From SZAS-103 sp038226665 (GTDB taxonomy: Bacteria; Pseudomonadota; Gammaproteobacteria; Xanthomonadales; Xanthomonadaceae): a stretch of DNA of 64,000 nt. Below are positions 8,303 to 17,249 of this stretch, piece by piece. The stretch covers positions 62,001 through 126,000 of the forward strand of contig JBBRQI010000001.1 in assembly GCA_038226665.1 (NCBI GenBank). The letters run 5' to 3'. The notes under the pieces were generated by a model. The model saw only the letters and a program-made list of their open reading frames with translations, was not told the origin of the DNA and did no database searches. The translations under genes were made by a program, and so were the position numbers. Within the stretch, counting starts at the first letter, position 1. Every line of letters begins with the position of its first letter.

Positions 8303-9082
8303 TCAATGCGATGTCGCTGCGCCCACCGGAGCGTGCGATTTCCGCTCCGGCATCTTGAAACGCGCCGGATCGATGGAGGCGTTCGCTTCCACCTTGTCCA
8401 GAACGATCTTCAAGCCCTGGGCCTGGCCCTTGGGCTTGATATCGAGCGTGAACGGCAGCATCACCCCGTTCACCGCGCGGTAGTCGCCGAGCGATGTTTC
8501 CACTTGCACCGTCTTGCCCTGCGTCACGGCATTGTTGATGTCGTCGATCTCCATGAATGTCTTCGCATCGATGAACGTCGTGATCTCGTCGCCATCCTTC
8601 AGCGAGACCTTCAGCGCATAGGCGTCGGCACCATGCACTTGTTGCATTCCCAGCAGCGCGATCCTGTTGCCCTTCTGGCGGTAGTCGACCAGCGGGCCGT
8701 CGAAGTCCATCTGCAAAACCATCTGCTTGAGTTGATCGGTACTCATCGGTTCGGCTTCGGCGCCAGGCCCCTTGGTGAACGGATCGATGATCCAGCCATG
8801 CACGCCGTCGAAGGCTTCGGTTTTGGTGATGCCCTGAATGCTGGTGTCGCTGCGAAAGGCATGCCGTGGATTCTCGATGGTCAGCTCGAGGATCGTGGGC
8901 CCGATGGTGATGTGGCCGCTGGACTTCAAGGATTGGATGGCCTTGATCCTGGCCATTCCTCCCCTTGCTGCGATGTGCTTCGCGAGGATCTGGTCAAGGT
9001 TTGGCAGCACGGGCGTCGCTGCCATCGCGGCAAACGGCAGCATCAAGAGAACACAAAGCGCGGAGCGGATCGTGGGGATCAT
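8303..9082 (-). CDS. periplasmic LolA/LolB-like (outer-membrane lipoprotein-sorting-like) protein
   Basis: 259 residues with a clear signal peptide (hydrophobic core CVLLMLPFAAMA, cleavage after AMA). The mature part begins with a helix (LDQILAKHIAARGGMARIKAIQSLKSSG), then alternating strands including TFIDAKTFMEIDDI and VNGVMLPFTLDI. This matches the half-barrel seen in proteins annotated 'outer membrane lipoprotein-sorting protein', distinct from true LolA. Such proteins bind a hydrophobic ligand in the periplasm; the partner is unknown. The ATG at 9082 gives a normal signal peptide, unlike the upstream alternative. The 2H phosphoesterase gene follows on the same strand. Confidence 0.75.
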   Translation of the reverse strand: MIPTIRSALCVLLMLPFAAMAATPVLPNLDQILAKHIAARGGMARIKAIQSLKSSGHITIGPTILELTIENPRHAFRSDTSIQGITKTEAFDGVHGWIIDPFTKGPGAEAEPMSTDQLKQMVLQMDFDGPLVDYRQKGNRIALLGMQQVHGADAYALKVSLKDGDEITTFIDAKTFMEIDDINNAVTQGKTVQVETSLGDYRAVNGVMLPFTLDIKPKGQAQGLKIVLDKVEANASIDPARFKMPERKSHAPVGAATSH

Positions 9083-9365
9083 GGAAGCCTCGATAAGAAG
9101 TTCGCGAGTCGCGAATACGCGAAGGGACAAAGTGACCGGATCGGCTGCTCACCTGCGTGGACGCGATGCAACGACGGGAACATCGAGGACCAACCCTCGA
9201 ATGTTCGGCATTTGCATTCGCACTGAGCCATGATTCGCACGACGCGCGGAAAAATCACACTCTCTGAAATCGAGCGACGCGAGACATCACATGCCGATTG
9301 ATGTTCTGCGAAGCTGCTCTCGCCAGCGCCATCATGTCGTCGTCGCTGGGGCTATGCCACGGCGA

Positions 9366-9668
9366 TCATCGAGCCTCGGAAATCGTGGTTTGGGGTCGGC
9401 CGTTCAAGACGATCGCCGCAAGCATCAACCGGCCGTAGGCGACGAACGCCATGACCAGACCCAGCACGCCACTCATGACGATTGGCGAAATCTCGCGGTA
9501 CCTGGCGTGCACCCCAATGAACACGAGGCTCTCGATCGCCAAGACCGTGGCGGCCATCACCGCAAGCATCGGCTGCCAGTGCAAGGCCGCGGGGCGATCA
9601 GCCCGAGCATGCAGATGCAACTGGCATCGCGGGGATCCTGGGGAATCGGTCTTCCAACGATCAAACAT
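9366..9668 (-). CDS. small hypothetical membrane protein
   Basis: A possible 100-residue protein starting MFDRWKTD. Two hydrophobic segments of transmembrane length (about residues 33-55, AVMAATVLAIESLVFIGV, and 64-88, IVMSGVLGLVMAFVAYG) give it the look of a real two-pass membrane protein. There is no convincing Shine-Dalgarno sequence before the ATG and no family is recognised. It is divergent from the EF-hand gene that starts 65 bases away. Confidence is moderate because the call rests on hydrophobicity alone. Confidence 0.45.
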   Translation of the reverse strand: MFDRWKTDSPGSPRCQLHLHARADRPAALHWQPMLAVMAATVLAIESLVFIGVHARYREISPIVMSGVLGLVMAFVAYGRLMLAAIVLNGRPQTTISEAR

Positions 9669-9733
9669 GTCATTCAGGTCGCAAGGCCTAGTCTTTCGTG
9701 TTGCGGATGTCCGCATTCAAGGAACGAACCGAT

Positions 9734-10045
9734 ATGACGATTCGAACAGTGGCAATCCTGACGGCAGCGATGGTGGCTTCGACGATGGCGATTTCGAGCG
9801 TGGCCGCCCACGAACACGAGCACATGGGCGCATCGGACATGATGGCGAAGATGGACACCAACCACGATGGCAAGGTCTCGGCCGCCGAGCATGCGGCCTA
9901 TACCCAGGCAATGTTCGACAAGATGGACATGAACCACGACGGCATGCTCAGCAAGGACGAGATGGAAGCCGGAATGAAGGCGATGCACGAGGAACACGAA
10001 GAGCACGGCGACAAGGACGAGCACGAAGACCACGAGAAGCACTGA
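9734..10045 (+). CDS. exported EF-hand calcium-binding protein
   Basis: A 103-residue protein with a signal peptide (MTIRTVAILTAAMVASTMA..., cleavage near SVAA) and two canonical EF-hand loops, DTNHDGKVSAAE and DMNHDGMLSKDE, separated by a helix rich in Met and Ala. Both loops have Asp at 1, Asn/Asp at 3 and 5, Gly at 6 and Glu at 12, so both should bind Ca2+. The C-terminal tail is an extreme run of His, Glu, Asp and Lys (EEHEEHGDKDEHEDHEKH), which may bind divalent metals as well. AAGGA lies upstream of the ATG. It probably acts as a periplasmic metal buffer or sensor; the partner is unknown. Confidence 0.85.
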   Translation: MTIRTVAILTAAMVASTMAISSVAAHEHEHMGASDMMAKMDTNHDGKVSAAEHAAYTQAMFDKMDMNHDGMLSKDEMEAGMKAMHEEHEEHGDKDEHEDHEKH

Positions 10046-10143
10046 CTTCGCACCCCTGTCCTTGAGGATCAACGGGTCGGAGGTGGTTGCGAGCTAGTCT
10101 CTACCTCCGTCCCCTTTTCGCGCTTGCCATTTCCACATGTCGC

Positions 10144-10674
10144 TCAGCGCGCCGGCAGGAAACGGCGGTTGCGCAGCAGTCCAGCCGATATCAGCGAGAC
10201 CAGCACGCCAACCGGGAAGATCTCGGCGAATGTCATCGGCAGGCGGAACAGCGGGTCGGCGTACTGGATCTTGAACGTCTCCATGTCGGCGGTCAGCTTG
10301 GCCAGCGCTGCGGCACTCGCGCCATTGGCTTTGCCCTGCGCGATCATCGCCCGTGCATAGCCGCCGGCAAAATCCATGTGCGTCGTCGCCTGCACCGCTT
10401 CCCACGAGATCACGTAGAACACCCCGGCAATGAAACTGATCCCCAGCCCGACTCCGAGCGCCGGCCAGAACCCGATCACACCGCCCCGGTCCACATCCCG
10501 ATGGCGTTTGATTCCCACGAACACCGCGCTCAAGGCGATCAGCATCGTCGTGTAGCCGATCACCATGCCGTACTTCAGCGGCGGCAGGCCGGCGAACGCG
10601 ACGGAGATGCCGAACTCGAACAGGCCGACGATCAGGCCTGCGATCACGCCGTACTTCAGGATGGTCCGCAACAT
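10144..10674 (-). CDS. DUF4199 family membrane protein
   Basis: A 176-residue integral membrane protein. Hydrophobic helices at about 5-30, 35-55, 70-95 and 145-165 surround a soluble segment (about 100-140), the arrangement of DUF4199. MLRTILKYGVIAGLIVG at the start and a MTFAEIFPVGVLVSLISAGLLR end are typical. The ATG at 10674 is chosen because GAGG lies nine bases upstream. It is downstream of a LuxR-type regulator, a pairing I know from related bacteria, but an intrinsic terminator at 10741-10767 separates the two, so expression may be partly uncoupled. Function is unknown. Confidence 0.85.
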   Translation of the reverse strand: MLRTILKYGVIAGLIVGLFEFGISVAFAGLPPLKYGMVIGYTTMLIALSAVFVGIKRHRDVDRGGVIGFWPALGVGLGISFIAGVFYVISWEAVQATTHMDFAGGYARAMIAQGKANGASAAALAKLTADMETFKIQYADPLFRLPMTFAEIFPVGVLVSLISAGLLRNRRFLPAR

Positions 10675-10740
10675 CGTTTCGGTCCTCGGTAGTGTGTAGA
10701 GCGCCATTGACCGCCACCCGCCCCTGCCTGGCAATCGCCC

Positions 10741-10767
10741 AAAAGGGTGATTCGGGCGAAATCACCC
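10741..10767 (-). terminator. intrinsic terminator between the LuxR-type regulator and DUF4199 genes
   Basis: On the minus strand, GGGTGATT pairs with AATCACCC (eight perfect base pairs) around a seven-base loop (TCGCCCG), and TTTT follows. It lies 15 bases past the regulator's stop and 67 bases before the DUF4199 start, so it can act as a terminator or as a partial read-through attenuator. Confidence 0.75.
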
Positions 10768-10781
10768 GTATTCGATCGCTT

Positions 10782-11195
10782 TCAGGGCACGATTCCCAAC
10801 TCGCGGGCCCGACGGATCGCCTCGGTGCGCCGCTTCGCTTCGAGTTTTTCGAATACTCGCGCTACATGGGTCTTGATCGTGTTCGGCGAAACGTTCAGTC
10901 GCGCGGCGATCTGTTTGTTGGAATGGCCGGCGGCGAGCTCGTGCAGCACTTCGAGTTCACGCTCGCTCAGACCCAGGGCCGCCTGCGCCTTCGGGTTGCC
11001 GTCGAAGGCGGGCGGCGTCGGCTTGCCGAAGACGCGCACGCCCAGAACGATGCCCAGCACCAGGAAAGCCAGCGCGACCAGGAATAGGTAGATGTCGCCC
11101 GAATGCACCCGCGCCACGCGCTGGTAATCGAGCCATTGCAAGGCGAGCGTCCCCGCCGCCAGCAACGCCCCGTAGCTGACCAGCCGCTTCCACAT
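10782..11195 (-). CDS. membrane-anchored LuxR-type HTH transcription regulator
   Basis: A 137-residue protein. Two hydrophobic helices at the N-terminus (about 4-22 and 35-55) are followed by a LuxR/GerE HTH domain (about 70-132): LGLSERELEVLHELAAGHSNKQ, then the recognition-helix region VSPNTIKTHVARVFEKL. There is no receiver domain, so it is likely a membrane-tethered one-component regulator. The ATG at 11195 has GGGGA six bases upstream, and a TAAGAT -10 element lies 35 bases before it. It is followed by a terminator and then the DUF4199 gene, its likely functional partner. A decayed copy of its 5' end lies at 17250-17412. Confidence 0.9.
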   Translation of the reverse strand: MWKRLVSYGALLAAGTLALQWLDYQRVARVHSGDIYLFLVALAFLVLGIVLGVRVFGKPTPPAFDGNPKAQAALGLSERELEVLHELAAGHSNKQIAARLNVSPNTIKTHVARVFEKLEAKRRTEAIRRARELGIVP

Positions 11196-11223
11196 TCCGA
11201 TCCCCAATCCCTCGGCCCTCGTG

Positions 11224-11258
11224 AGGGACATCTTAGCGCCGAGTCGCGCGGCGGCACC
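11224..11258 (-). promoter_or_regulatory. probable promoter of the LuxR-type regulator
   Basis: A TAAGAT -10 hexamer (11230-11235) places transcription start about 28 bases before the ATG. The block, including GGTGCC upstream and TGTCC downstream, recurs at 17379-17412 with the same 35-base distance to an ATG. That conservation is the main evidence; there is no good -35 box. Confidence 0.5.
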
Positions 11259-11395
11259 GTTACCGATCAGTCCCCTCCGTCCGTTTTTGACGATCCGCTG
11301 CTGACGTTTTTTGACGGAGCCGCCCTTTGACGGGGAACACATTCGCTTCGAGCAGCGTGAGATAGAAGTTCTCGCCGTTGTTGATACCTGGGGGG

Positions 11396-12658
11396 CTAAT
11401 TTCTTTCAATCCGCAAGAGCAGCGAATCTCCATCTGTCGAATCCTGATGGCTCAATGTCGCTACAAATGCTTCATGCCGCCAGATCATTGGCAGTCCATG
11501 CGAACTCTTTGATGTCCCCCACGCCTTGTTCAAGGTATCCAACAGCTGCTCCTCGAACAGCTTTGAAGGATTTGATGGGCTGAAAACCGAGATTCTCGAA
11601 ACGACGCCGACAGCTTGCGGGACATCGAATTCCATGATCATCGGCGAGTGCGCGGTGGCGGCACTTTCGAGGCGACTTGTATCGGAAAAAGACTTTTCAA
11701 CGAACCCGTTTTTTTCAATGATGTCGGAAAACTCGCAGCCGAGGTCGTTCGCTATGCTGACCCATGCGCCGAACTGCTGTTCCACATGCGCATCTGTCTT
11801 GGTCTGGAAGTATTTTTCGTAAGCAGCAATCCTGCTCGACTCGGTCAGCGGTATTCTGCAGCTCTCTTCCTGCAGGTCCAGTTGATCCAGCCGCTTGAGA
11901 TCCGCGTCCCGCGCCGTGAAATCCTTGCCGACAGTGCCGGAAAGCCGGTTGCGCAATCGATCGAATCTTATTCTGTCGTCGTAAGACATCAGGGCGCACT
12001 TGGCGAACAGCCACTCGTGCCTGGCTGGCAAATCGCCCCAGAAATATTTCTTGATCGTTGCCTCATCCAGGACGGACTGGCCATCTGAAGGGACAGAAAG
12101 AACCTCTTCCTGTATTTGCGCCGGAACCCCCATCTCGGACATGTAGGACGTGGCTTCAGCCTGAAGTGCGGCGAATTTGACTTGCGCCTGCGCTTCCGGG
12201 AGCTGGCGGAATTGCGACCGTTCGAAATAAGGCCGATGGACGATGACGTACGAACCGCCGCGCCATACGCCGCCGACGTGAATGATGAATCCGGCGCTTG
12301 CCGCAATGCAGTTGGCGGGATCCACTGGACGAGCGACTTCCGAGTCGCACACAGGCTTCCCGAAATTGTTGCGCGTTGGCACGATCGAAGCCAGTTCCAA
12401 TGCTCTCATCGCGCGACCAATCTTCATCGCTTCCTGGAAATCGCCGCCCGGCGAGAAAATCCAGACCGTGCTGATTTGCCCTTGGTTCTGCTTGATGGAA
12501 GCGAGAAATTTCTCGGAATCGCCCGTTTCGATCACCCCTTCGATCACGAGTTGTCGATCGGTTCCGGAAGTCACCTGGCGGAAATCTGCCGATGACGCAA
12601 TCCGGGGATGAATCGCCAGAATGGCTATTGCGATGACGACTGCAATCTGCGCTTTCAT
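11396..12658 (-). CDS. COG3904-type periplasmic protein with ClpP/crotonase-like fold
   Basis: A 420-residue protein with a signal peptide (MKAQIAVVIAIAILAIHP..., cleavage near ASSA). Residues about 45-210 carry the ClpP/SppA-like pattern of COG3904 predicted periplasmic proteins: WIFSPGGDFQEAMKIGRAMR, with the Gly-Gly oxyanion turn, then a Cys pair around DPANCIAASAGFII, where the Ser following the helix start would be the nucleophile, and VIVHRPYF. The second half (210-420) is helical and unrecognised. It may be a periplasmic serine protease, but the catalytic dyad cannot be confirmed by eye. It is divergent from the transglutaminase-like lipoprotein gene. Confidence 0.7.
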   Translation of the reverse strand: MKAQIAVVIAIAILAIHPRIASSADFRQVTSGTDRQLVIEGVIETGDSEKFLASIKQNQGQISTVWIFSPGGDFQEAMKIGRAMRALELASIVPTRNNFGKPVCDSEVARPVDPANCIAASAGFIIHVGGVWRGGSYVIVHRPYFERSQFRQLPEAQAQVKFAALQAEATSYMSEMGVPAQIQEEVLSVPSDGQSVLDEATIKKYFWGDLPARHEWLFAKCALMSYDDRIRFDRLRNRLSGTVGKDFTARDADLKRLDQLDLQEESCRIPLTESSRIAAYEKYFQTKTDAHVEQQFGAWVSIANDLGCEFSDIIEKNGFVEKSFSDTSRLESAATAHSPMIMEFDVPQAVGVVSRISVFSPSNPSKLFEEQLLDTLNKAWGTSKSSHGLPMIWRHEAFVATLSHQDSTDGDSLLLRIERN

Positions 12659-12823
12659 TTCGACATCCGGACAAGATGGGTCAAGCCTGGCAATCACAGT
12701 AACGAAGCGTCTCAGGTCTGGCAATTTCAGAGAAGAAAAGTTGCATACCCATTGCAGCGACCATTGACCCCATTGCGCGTGTGGCGTCGTTGCAGCAACG
12801 GCCGACAGATTGTGTAGCCATCG

Positions 12824-13762
12824 ATGAAACCACTCCCGAGGTTCGTTCGCATCCTCCAGGTCTTGACGACAGCATGGCTCCTGTCAGCCTGCACCGGCCC
12901 GGCCCTGCGTCCGCAGACTGGCGCGAGCACTCCCGTCGCGGGGCAGTCTGCTGTTCCAATGCAAGTGGCCGTGCATCCTTCGCCGGCCGGGAAGTCCTTC
13001 GGCTCGACAATTCCGCAAGATGAAGGGCCGGACGATGCGATTCGCGCGGCATCGGTGGCATCGCCCTATCGGATCACCGAGCTGGCCGCCAGGGGAACGA
13101 TTCGCTATCGGATCGTGATGCGCGACGGCGTTGCGTGGCCATGGCCGGAAACGGGCGAGCAGCACGTCAGCAAGGATGGCGACGCAGTCGTCCTCACACT
13201 CTGCACGACGTGCGGCCAGGAAGCGCAGCCGACGGTTGACGAATTGCAACGCGATCTTCAACCCAATCACTGGGTGGACAACAGCGATCGCATCATCCGC
13301 ATGTTCGCACGCGAAGTGCGGGCTGGCAGCGTCGATCGCAACATGCGCCTGCTTGTGCAAGAAGTGCAGTTGCGCATCAACGGCCCGATCGACTTCGACC
13401 AATACCTGACCTCGCGTGAAGCCTACGAGGCCCGCCAAGGCGATTGCACGGAGGTAGCACTGCTGCTTGCAGCCGCCGCGAAGGCCCGCCACATTCCCGT
13501 GCGCGTGGCATTCGGAATGGCGTATGCGAGCCGCTTCCTCGGGCAGAAACGGGTGTTCGGACCGCACATGTGGGTGCAAGCCTGGAACGGCACACGCTGG
13601 ACGAGCTACGACGCCGGGCTTGGCGCATTCGATTCCACCCATATCGTGCTGGCATTGGGCGATGGCCGTCCCGACGATGTGCCGAAGGTATTCACCAAGC
13701 TGCAGGACGTGCGGATCGTGAGCGCCGAAGGCGTGCTGCCGGCCCTTGCTGGCGGGCGCTGA
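12824..13762 (+). CDS. transglutaminase-like lipoprotein
   Basis: A 312-residue lipoprotein: a signal peptide ends in the lipobox LLSAC (Cys23). The C-terminal half (about 180-290) is a transglutaminase/protease-like domain with the expected triad: Cys208 in RQGDCTEVA, His248 in FGPHMWVQAW and Asp263 in YDAGLG. An additional CTTC pair (127-130) is in the N-terminal half. Proteins of this superfamily act as proteases, amidases or peptidoglycan or protein cross-linkers; the substrate is unknown. It is probably anchored to the inner face of the outer membrane. It is divergent from the COG3904 gene, 165 bases away. Confidence 0.85.
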   Translation: MKPLPRFVRILQVLTTAWLLSACTGPALRPQTGASTPVAGQSAVPMQVAVHPSPAGKSFGSTIPQDEGPDDAIRAASVASPYRITELAARGTIRYRIVMRDGVAWPWPETGEQHVSKDGDAVVLTLCTTCGQEAQPTVDELQRDLQPNHWVDNSDRIIRMFAREVRAGSVDRNMRLLVQEVQLRINGPIDFDQYLTSREAYEARQGDCTEVALLLAAAAKARHIPVRVAFGMAYASRFLGQKRVFGPHMWVQAWNGTRWTSYDAGLGAFDSTHIVLALGDGRPDDVPKVFTKLQDVRIVSAEGVLPALAGGR

Positions 13763-14021
13763 TCTGACGCGGCGCGTTGCCGGGAGCGCGTCTGGGAGTT
13801 GGTTCATGGAAGTCGATCGCTATGGAGCGCTCGACGTGCGAATGAACTCATCGTAAGCCGCGCCGGCAGAATGTATCTGCAGCGTATCAAGACACGCCTG
13901 CGATGCAGCCTCGTCCGCCGAGCGCCGTGCAGAAACGCTGAAGCGAAGTGTTGCACAACCACGTCAGGGGTTGGCAAGGTGTTTCAGCACCCTGCCAACG
14001 GGCCGTTTTCAAACAGCCGGT

Positions 14022-14345
14022 TCAGTGGCCGACGGTGTCCTGATGGCGCGTCATCGGAAGTGCCGGTGCCGACGTATCGTCGTCGGTCCATTGCGCGTCG
14101 CCAGGCCGCAGGTCGGCACCCGCGTACACCACGATCTTGTCGAGATCCGCTGGAGTGCCGGCTCTGCGGATATGCGTGCCGGTCTGCGGGTCTGCTTCAC
14201 GCGTCGCGGTGTGTTGTGGCGCTGGCGCCGTGGCGGCCGGAACGTCTGCTGCGAACGCGGGACTCACCACCGACAAGACCGTCGCGACAGCGATGGCAGC
14301 GTGAGCAGGCAGGCAGCGCGATGCGATCTTCATAGGTCTGGACAT
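14022..14345 (-). CDS. small exported hypothetical protein
   Basis: A 107-residue protein with a signal peptide (KIASRCLPAHAAIAVATVLSVVSPAFAA, cleavage after AFA). The mature part is a Pro/Ala/Thr-rich stretch followed by a polar segment (THIRRAGTPADLDKIVVYAGADLRPGD). No domain is recognised. The third-codon ATG is preferred because AGGAG lies six bases before it. It stands alone between long spacers. Confidence 0.65.
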   Translation of the reverse strand: MSRPMKIASRCLPAHAAIAVATVLSVVSPAFAADVPAATAPAPQHTATREADPQTGTHIRRAGTPADLDKIVVYAGADLRPGDAQWTDDDTSAPALPMTRHQDTVGH

Positions 14346-14704
14346 GATCATCTCCTGGTAATTCGGCTCCGTTGAGCCAGGACAAGCGGGGGACTGGTTC
14401 GCGCTTCAACAAGATCCCCTGCTCCCATGCGGAATCGGAATCCGATGTTGCACAAACCGGGGCTGTGAACGAAGGTCAGCGATAAAAGGGGTTAACGCGC
14501 GTTTTCTCGTTGGCAACACGGTCGTGATCAACCATCTGGTCAGTACGGTCGGGTTCTGCAAGGTCGCCAATCCAGTCGTACCTGGGAAATAAATGAATCT
14601 CCCCCCTTTCGACTTCGGGCATGCCAATGCACCGGGCACGGGATGGATAACCCCGATTTCCCTGCGCGAACGTTGAACACGCGGAACCGACAACGGCCAT
14701 CACC
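14346..14704. other. spacer with no recognised gene
   Basis: About 360 bases between divergent genes. Overlapping frames on the minus strand give no known domain. It probably carries both promoters; no clear consensus is visible. Confidence 0.35.
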
Positions 14705-15628
14705 ATGATCCATGCTGCCCGCTTCCTATCCCTGCTGGTCTGCCTTGCCGCAGCAAGCGCATTCGCCACCCAAGACAACCTGCGCGTCAACGCGATTACC
14801 GCGCCGCATGCGCCTTACACCACCGTCATCAATCCGAATCTCGTGCCGGGCTATGTCGGCATGCTCGAAACGCTGCCGCCGCAGCAACGCGCCGAACGCG
14901 CATTGGCGATTGCGATCGACGGGCGCGTCGTTGGTGTCTCCGACTACGTGATGCGGAATGCACAAGGCTGGCGTGGCCGCATTGAAACCAGCGACAAGCT
15001 CGCCGCGATCACCTTGTCGGCGATGAATTCGCCGCGACTCGACGTGCGCATGGCGGGCTTCGAGGTGCAATTGGCGATGGACAACCTCGAGAAGACTCCA
15101 CGCGAAGTGGAACACCTGATCCAGCGCCTGCACGAAGATCCGCACGGCGTCGGCGCGTGGGAACTGTGGCATCTGGGCGTACTCGGTGCGCGCGGCGTCG
15201 AGCGCGAACGCATATTGTCCGTGCTCGTTGCCACCAGCCGCGATTCCGACAATGTACTTCGCGGATGGGCCGTCGAAGCCCTGACGTTGTTCGGCGGAGT
15301 CGAAGCCATCGCTCCACTGCTGTCCGCTGCCGCCAGCGATAACGTGCAGGCGATCCGTGAGCGTGCCTTCTGCGCCCTGGCCCAGTCCGGGACGTTCCGT
15401 CGCGACGAACGCTATCGAGCGATTCCAGACCTGCTCGCGATAGCTCAGGCGAATCGCTCGGATCAGCAAAATCTCTGGGCATATCGCGCGCTAGACGAGA
15501 TCACCGGTATCGACGACGTGCCACGAAATCCAGGCGCATGGAAAACCGAACTGGAACGCATCAGCACCAGCACCAGCAGGACGATGACGGAGCTGCAGCA
15601 GCAATGCATGCCGAGCGTCCATAGGTAG
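14705..15628 (+). CDS. exported HEAT-repeat-like protein
   Basis: A 307-residue protein with a signal peptide (FLSLLVCLAAASAFA). From about residue 90 the chain is all-helical with repeating paired helices (LAAITLSAMNSPRLDVRMAGFEVQLAM, VLVATSRDSDNVLRGWAVEALTLFG, IAPLLSAAASDNVQAIRERAFCALA). These have the Asp/Arg turn spacing of HEAT repeats, so it is likely a periplasmic scaffold that binds a protein partner. It is an isolated gene; the start ATG is followed directly by the leader. The function is not predictable from its neighbours. Confidence 0.65.
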   Translation: MIHAARFLSLLVCLAAASAFATQDNLRVNAITAPHAPYTTVINPNLVPGYVGMLETLPPQQRAERALAIAIDGRVVGVSDYVMRNAQGWRGRIETSDKLAAITLSAMNSPRLDVRMAGFEVQLAMDNLEKTPREVEHLIQRLHEDPHGVGAWELWHLGVLGARGVERERILSVLVATSRDSDNVLRGWAVEALTLFGGVEAIAPLLSAAASDNVQAIRERAFCALAQSGTFRRDERYRAIPDLLAIAQANRSDQQNLWAYRALDEITGIDDVPRNPGAWKTELERISTSTSRTMTELQQQCMPSVHR

Positions 15629-15975
15629 ATATGTAGATGCACGACGGCAGCGAACGGGCCGGCCTTCTGCACGCCAACACAAGCCAGCGCGACCAGCAGC
15701 AACTTAAACGATCGCGGTTTGCGGCACAGCACACCCAGCGCGAACCCGCCGACGGCAATGCTCGCGTGAACGCATAGCGCCTGCGGCAAGCGCCCGGTAT
15801 CACCACGAGATTGGGCCAGAACTATTCAAACTTCCTTGGACAACTCCCCGCGCCGAACTCTACTCGCCCTTTTGCTTATTCCGACTTCGGGCTGTCAGCG
15901 ACAGTCATATGCTGGGTCGAACCCGTCTCCGAAAACGTCTCCGACACCGTTGTTGTCAGAAACGCGGCACGTCGC
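15629..15975. other. spacer between convergent genes
   Basis: About 350 bases. A minus-strand frame here (up to about 15790) is hydrophobic but runs far into the preceding gene and is not called. A short direct repeat, CGTCTCCGA, occurs twice near 15928-15943. No terminator is evident. Confidence 0.35.
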
Positions 15976-17121
15976 TCAACCGCCCGCGCGGGCCAGGCAT
16001 CGTCGATAACGCTCATCGACGCGCTTGGCGAACCACTCGGTGCTGAGCTTGCGCGTGATCTTCGGGCTCTCGAGCAGGATGCGCGGAAGCATCGCGCGCG
16101 GCAGCGGCTTGCGTTGCGTTTTGTCGGCCAGTTCGAATACACGCGCGTACAGTTCCGTTTTTTCGAAGCCCGGCGCGTCGCCCTGTTTCAGCGCACGATG
16201 GATCTGTGATTCGCCGAGGCCGAGCGATCCCGCCAGCGATCGCACCGCAACCTCGGTCGTGCCTACCTCGCCGTGCGGCGCGTCGTAGCGGACCAGGTCG
16301 CCGTCGAGCGGGATTGGGATTCCCGACGCGATGGTCACCGCCTGCTGGAACGCGGCATTGCGGCTCGCGTAAAACCCGGCGTTGTAGTCCGCGAAGCGAT
16401 AAAGCATTTGCGGGTACGCCGTCGGATAGCCGAGCAGGTGCGCCACGCCGAAATACACGCCGCCGCGCCGCGTGAACACCTCGTGGCGGATCGATCCCTG
16501 TACCGCGTAGGGATAGGGATGCGACCTGGCATTCTGTTCCGCGATTACCACGCTAACCTGCATCGGCCCGCCCGTGCGCACCGGATTGTCGTCCGCGAAC
16601 AGCTTCCTGCCCAGCGGAACCGAGCCGATGAAATCCTCGTACATCCGGCTCATGTCCTGCTCGGTGCGCACCAAGTCGATGCGCTGGTCGTAGCTGCGTC
16701 CATCGGGCGACTTGAAGAGCAGCGCGCCGTGCACGAGCAGCAGCGGGATGCCGTGCTGGCGCGCCCGCCGATCGATTTCCGCGCGGGCGATCGCAGGCAG
16801 GCCCGGCACGGCCGGATCGGCGGTGAAGTTCGACTCCTGTTCGGCGACCGCGAGCACCGCGCAGATATTCTGCGTCGACGGGTCGATGCCCTGCGCCGCA
16901 AAGGCCGCATACGTGTCGATGGCCCATCCCTTGCGATCGTGCACCGAGGCAGGCAGCAATCGCACGATCTGCGCGCGCACGTCCTCGGGTCGTCGCGGCG
17001 CGGTCCGCGGCGGCGCCGAGCAGCAGGACAGGATCAGCAGCAATCCAGACACAGCACACGCGAGGGCGCAGCGCGCACGCAGCGCACGCGTGAGCCGCAG
17101 CGGAAACCAGACGTGACTCAC
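15976..17121 (-). CDS. DUF1615 family lipoprotein
   Basis: A 381-residue protein. The long signal sequence ends ILSCCS, a likely lipidation site. The body follows DUF1615 throughout: ICAVLAVAEQESNF, LPAIARAEIDRRA, LLFKSPDGRSYDQRIDLVRTEQ, VRTGGPMQVS, IRHEVFTRRGGVYFG and YRFADYNAGFYASRNAAFQ. The EQES and YNAGFY elements are reminiscent of lytic transglycosylase folds, so a peptidoglycan-related role is possible but unproven. Its upstream region contains the decayed LuxR 5' copy with an apparently intact promoter, which could now drive this gene. Confidence 0.9.
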   Translation of the reverse strand: MSHVWFPLRLTRALRARCALACAVSGLLLILSCCSAPPRTAPRRPEDVRAQIVRLLPASVHDRKGWAIDTYAAFAAQGIDPSTQNICAVLAVAEQESNFTADPAVPGLPAIARAEIDRRARQHGIPLLLVHGALLFKSPDGRSYDQRIDLVRTEQDMSRMYEDFIGSVPLGRKLFADDNPVRTGGPMQVSVVIAEQNARSHPYPYAVQGSIRHEVFTRRGGVYFGVAHLLGYPTAYPQMLYRFADYNAGFYASRNAAFQQAVTIASGIPIPLDGDLVRYDAPHGEVGTTEVAVRSLAGSLGLGESQIHRALKQGDAPGFEKTELYARVFELADKTQRKPLPRAMLPRILLESPKITRKLSTEWFAKRVDERYRRCLARAGG

Positions 17122-17249
17122 AGGTCGTGAGTGTCCACGAATGCGACGACGCCATGCTTGTCATGGGAAGCGATCAATGATGGACTCCAATGGCGTGCAT
17201 GCCGCCGCATTCTGAGCCGGCACGATGAATCGATCCAGCATCGGGAGCA

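Noticed and set aside
15463..15789. Hydrophobic minus-strand frame of 108 codons
   Set aside because: About half overlaps the HEAT-like gene antisense, and there is no ribosome binding site or family match.
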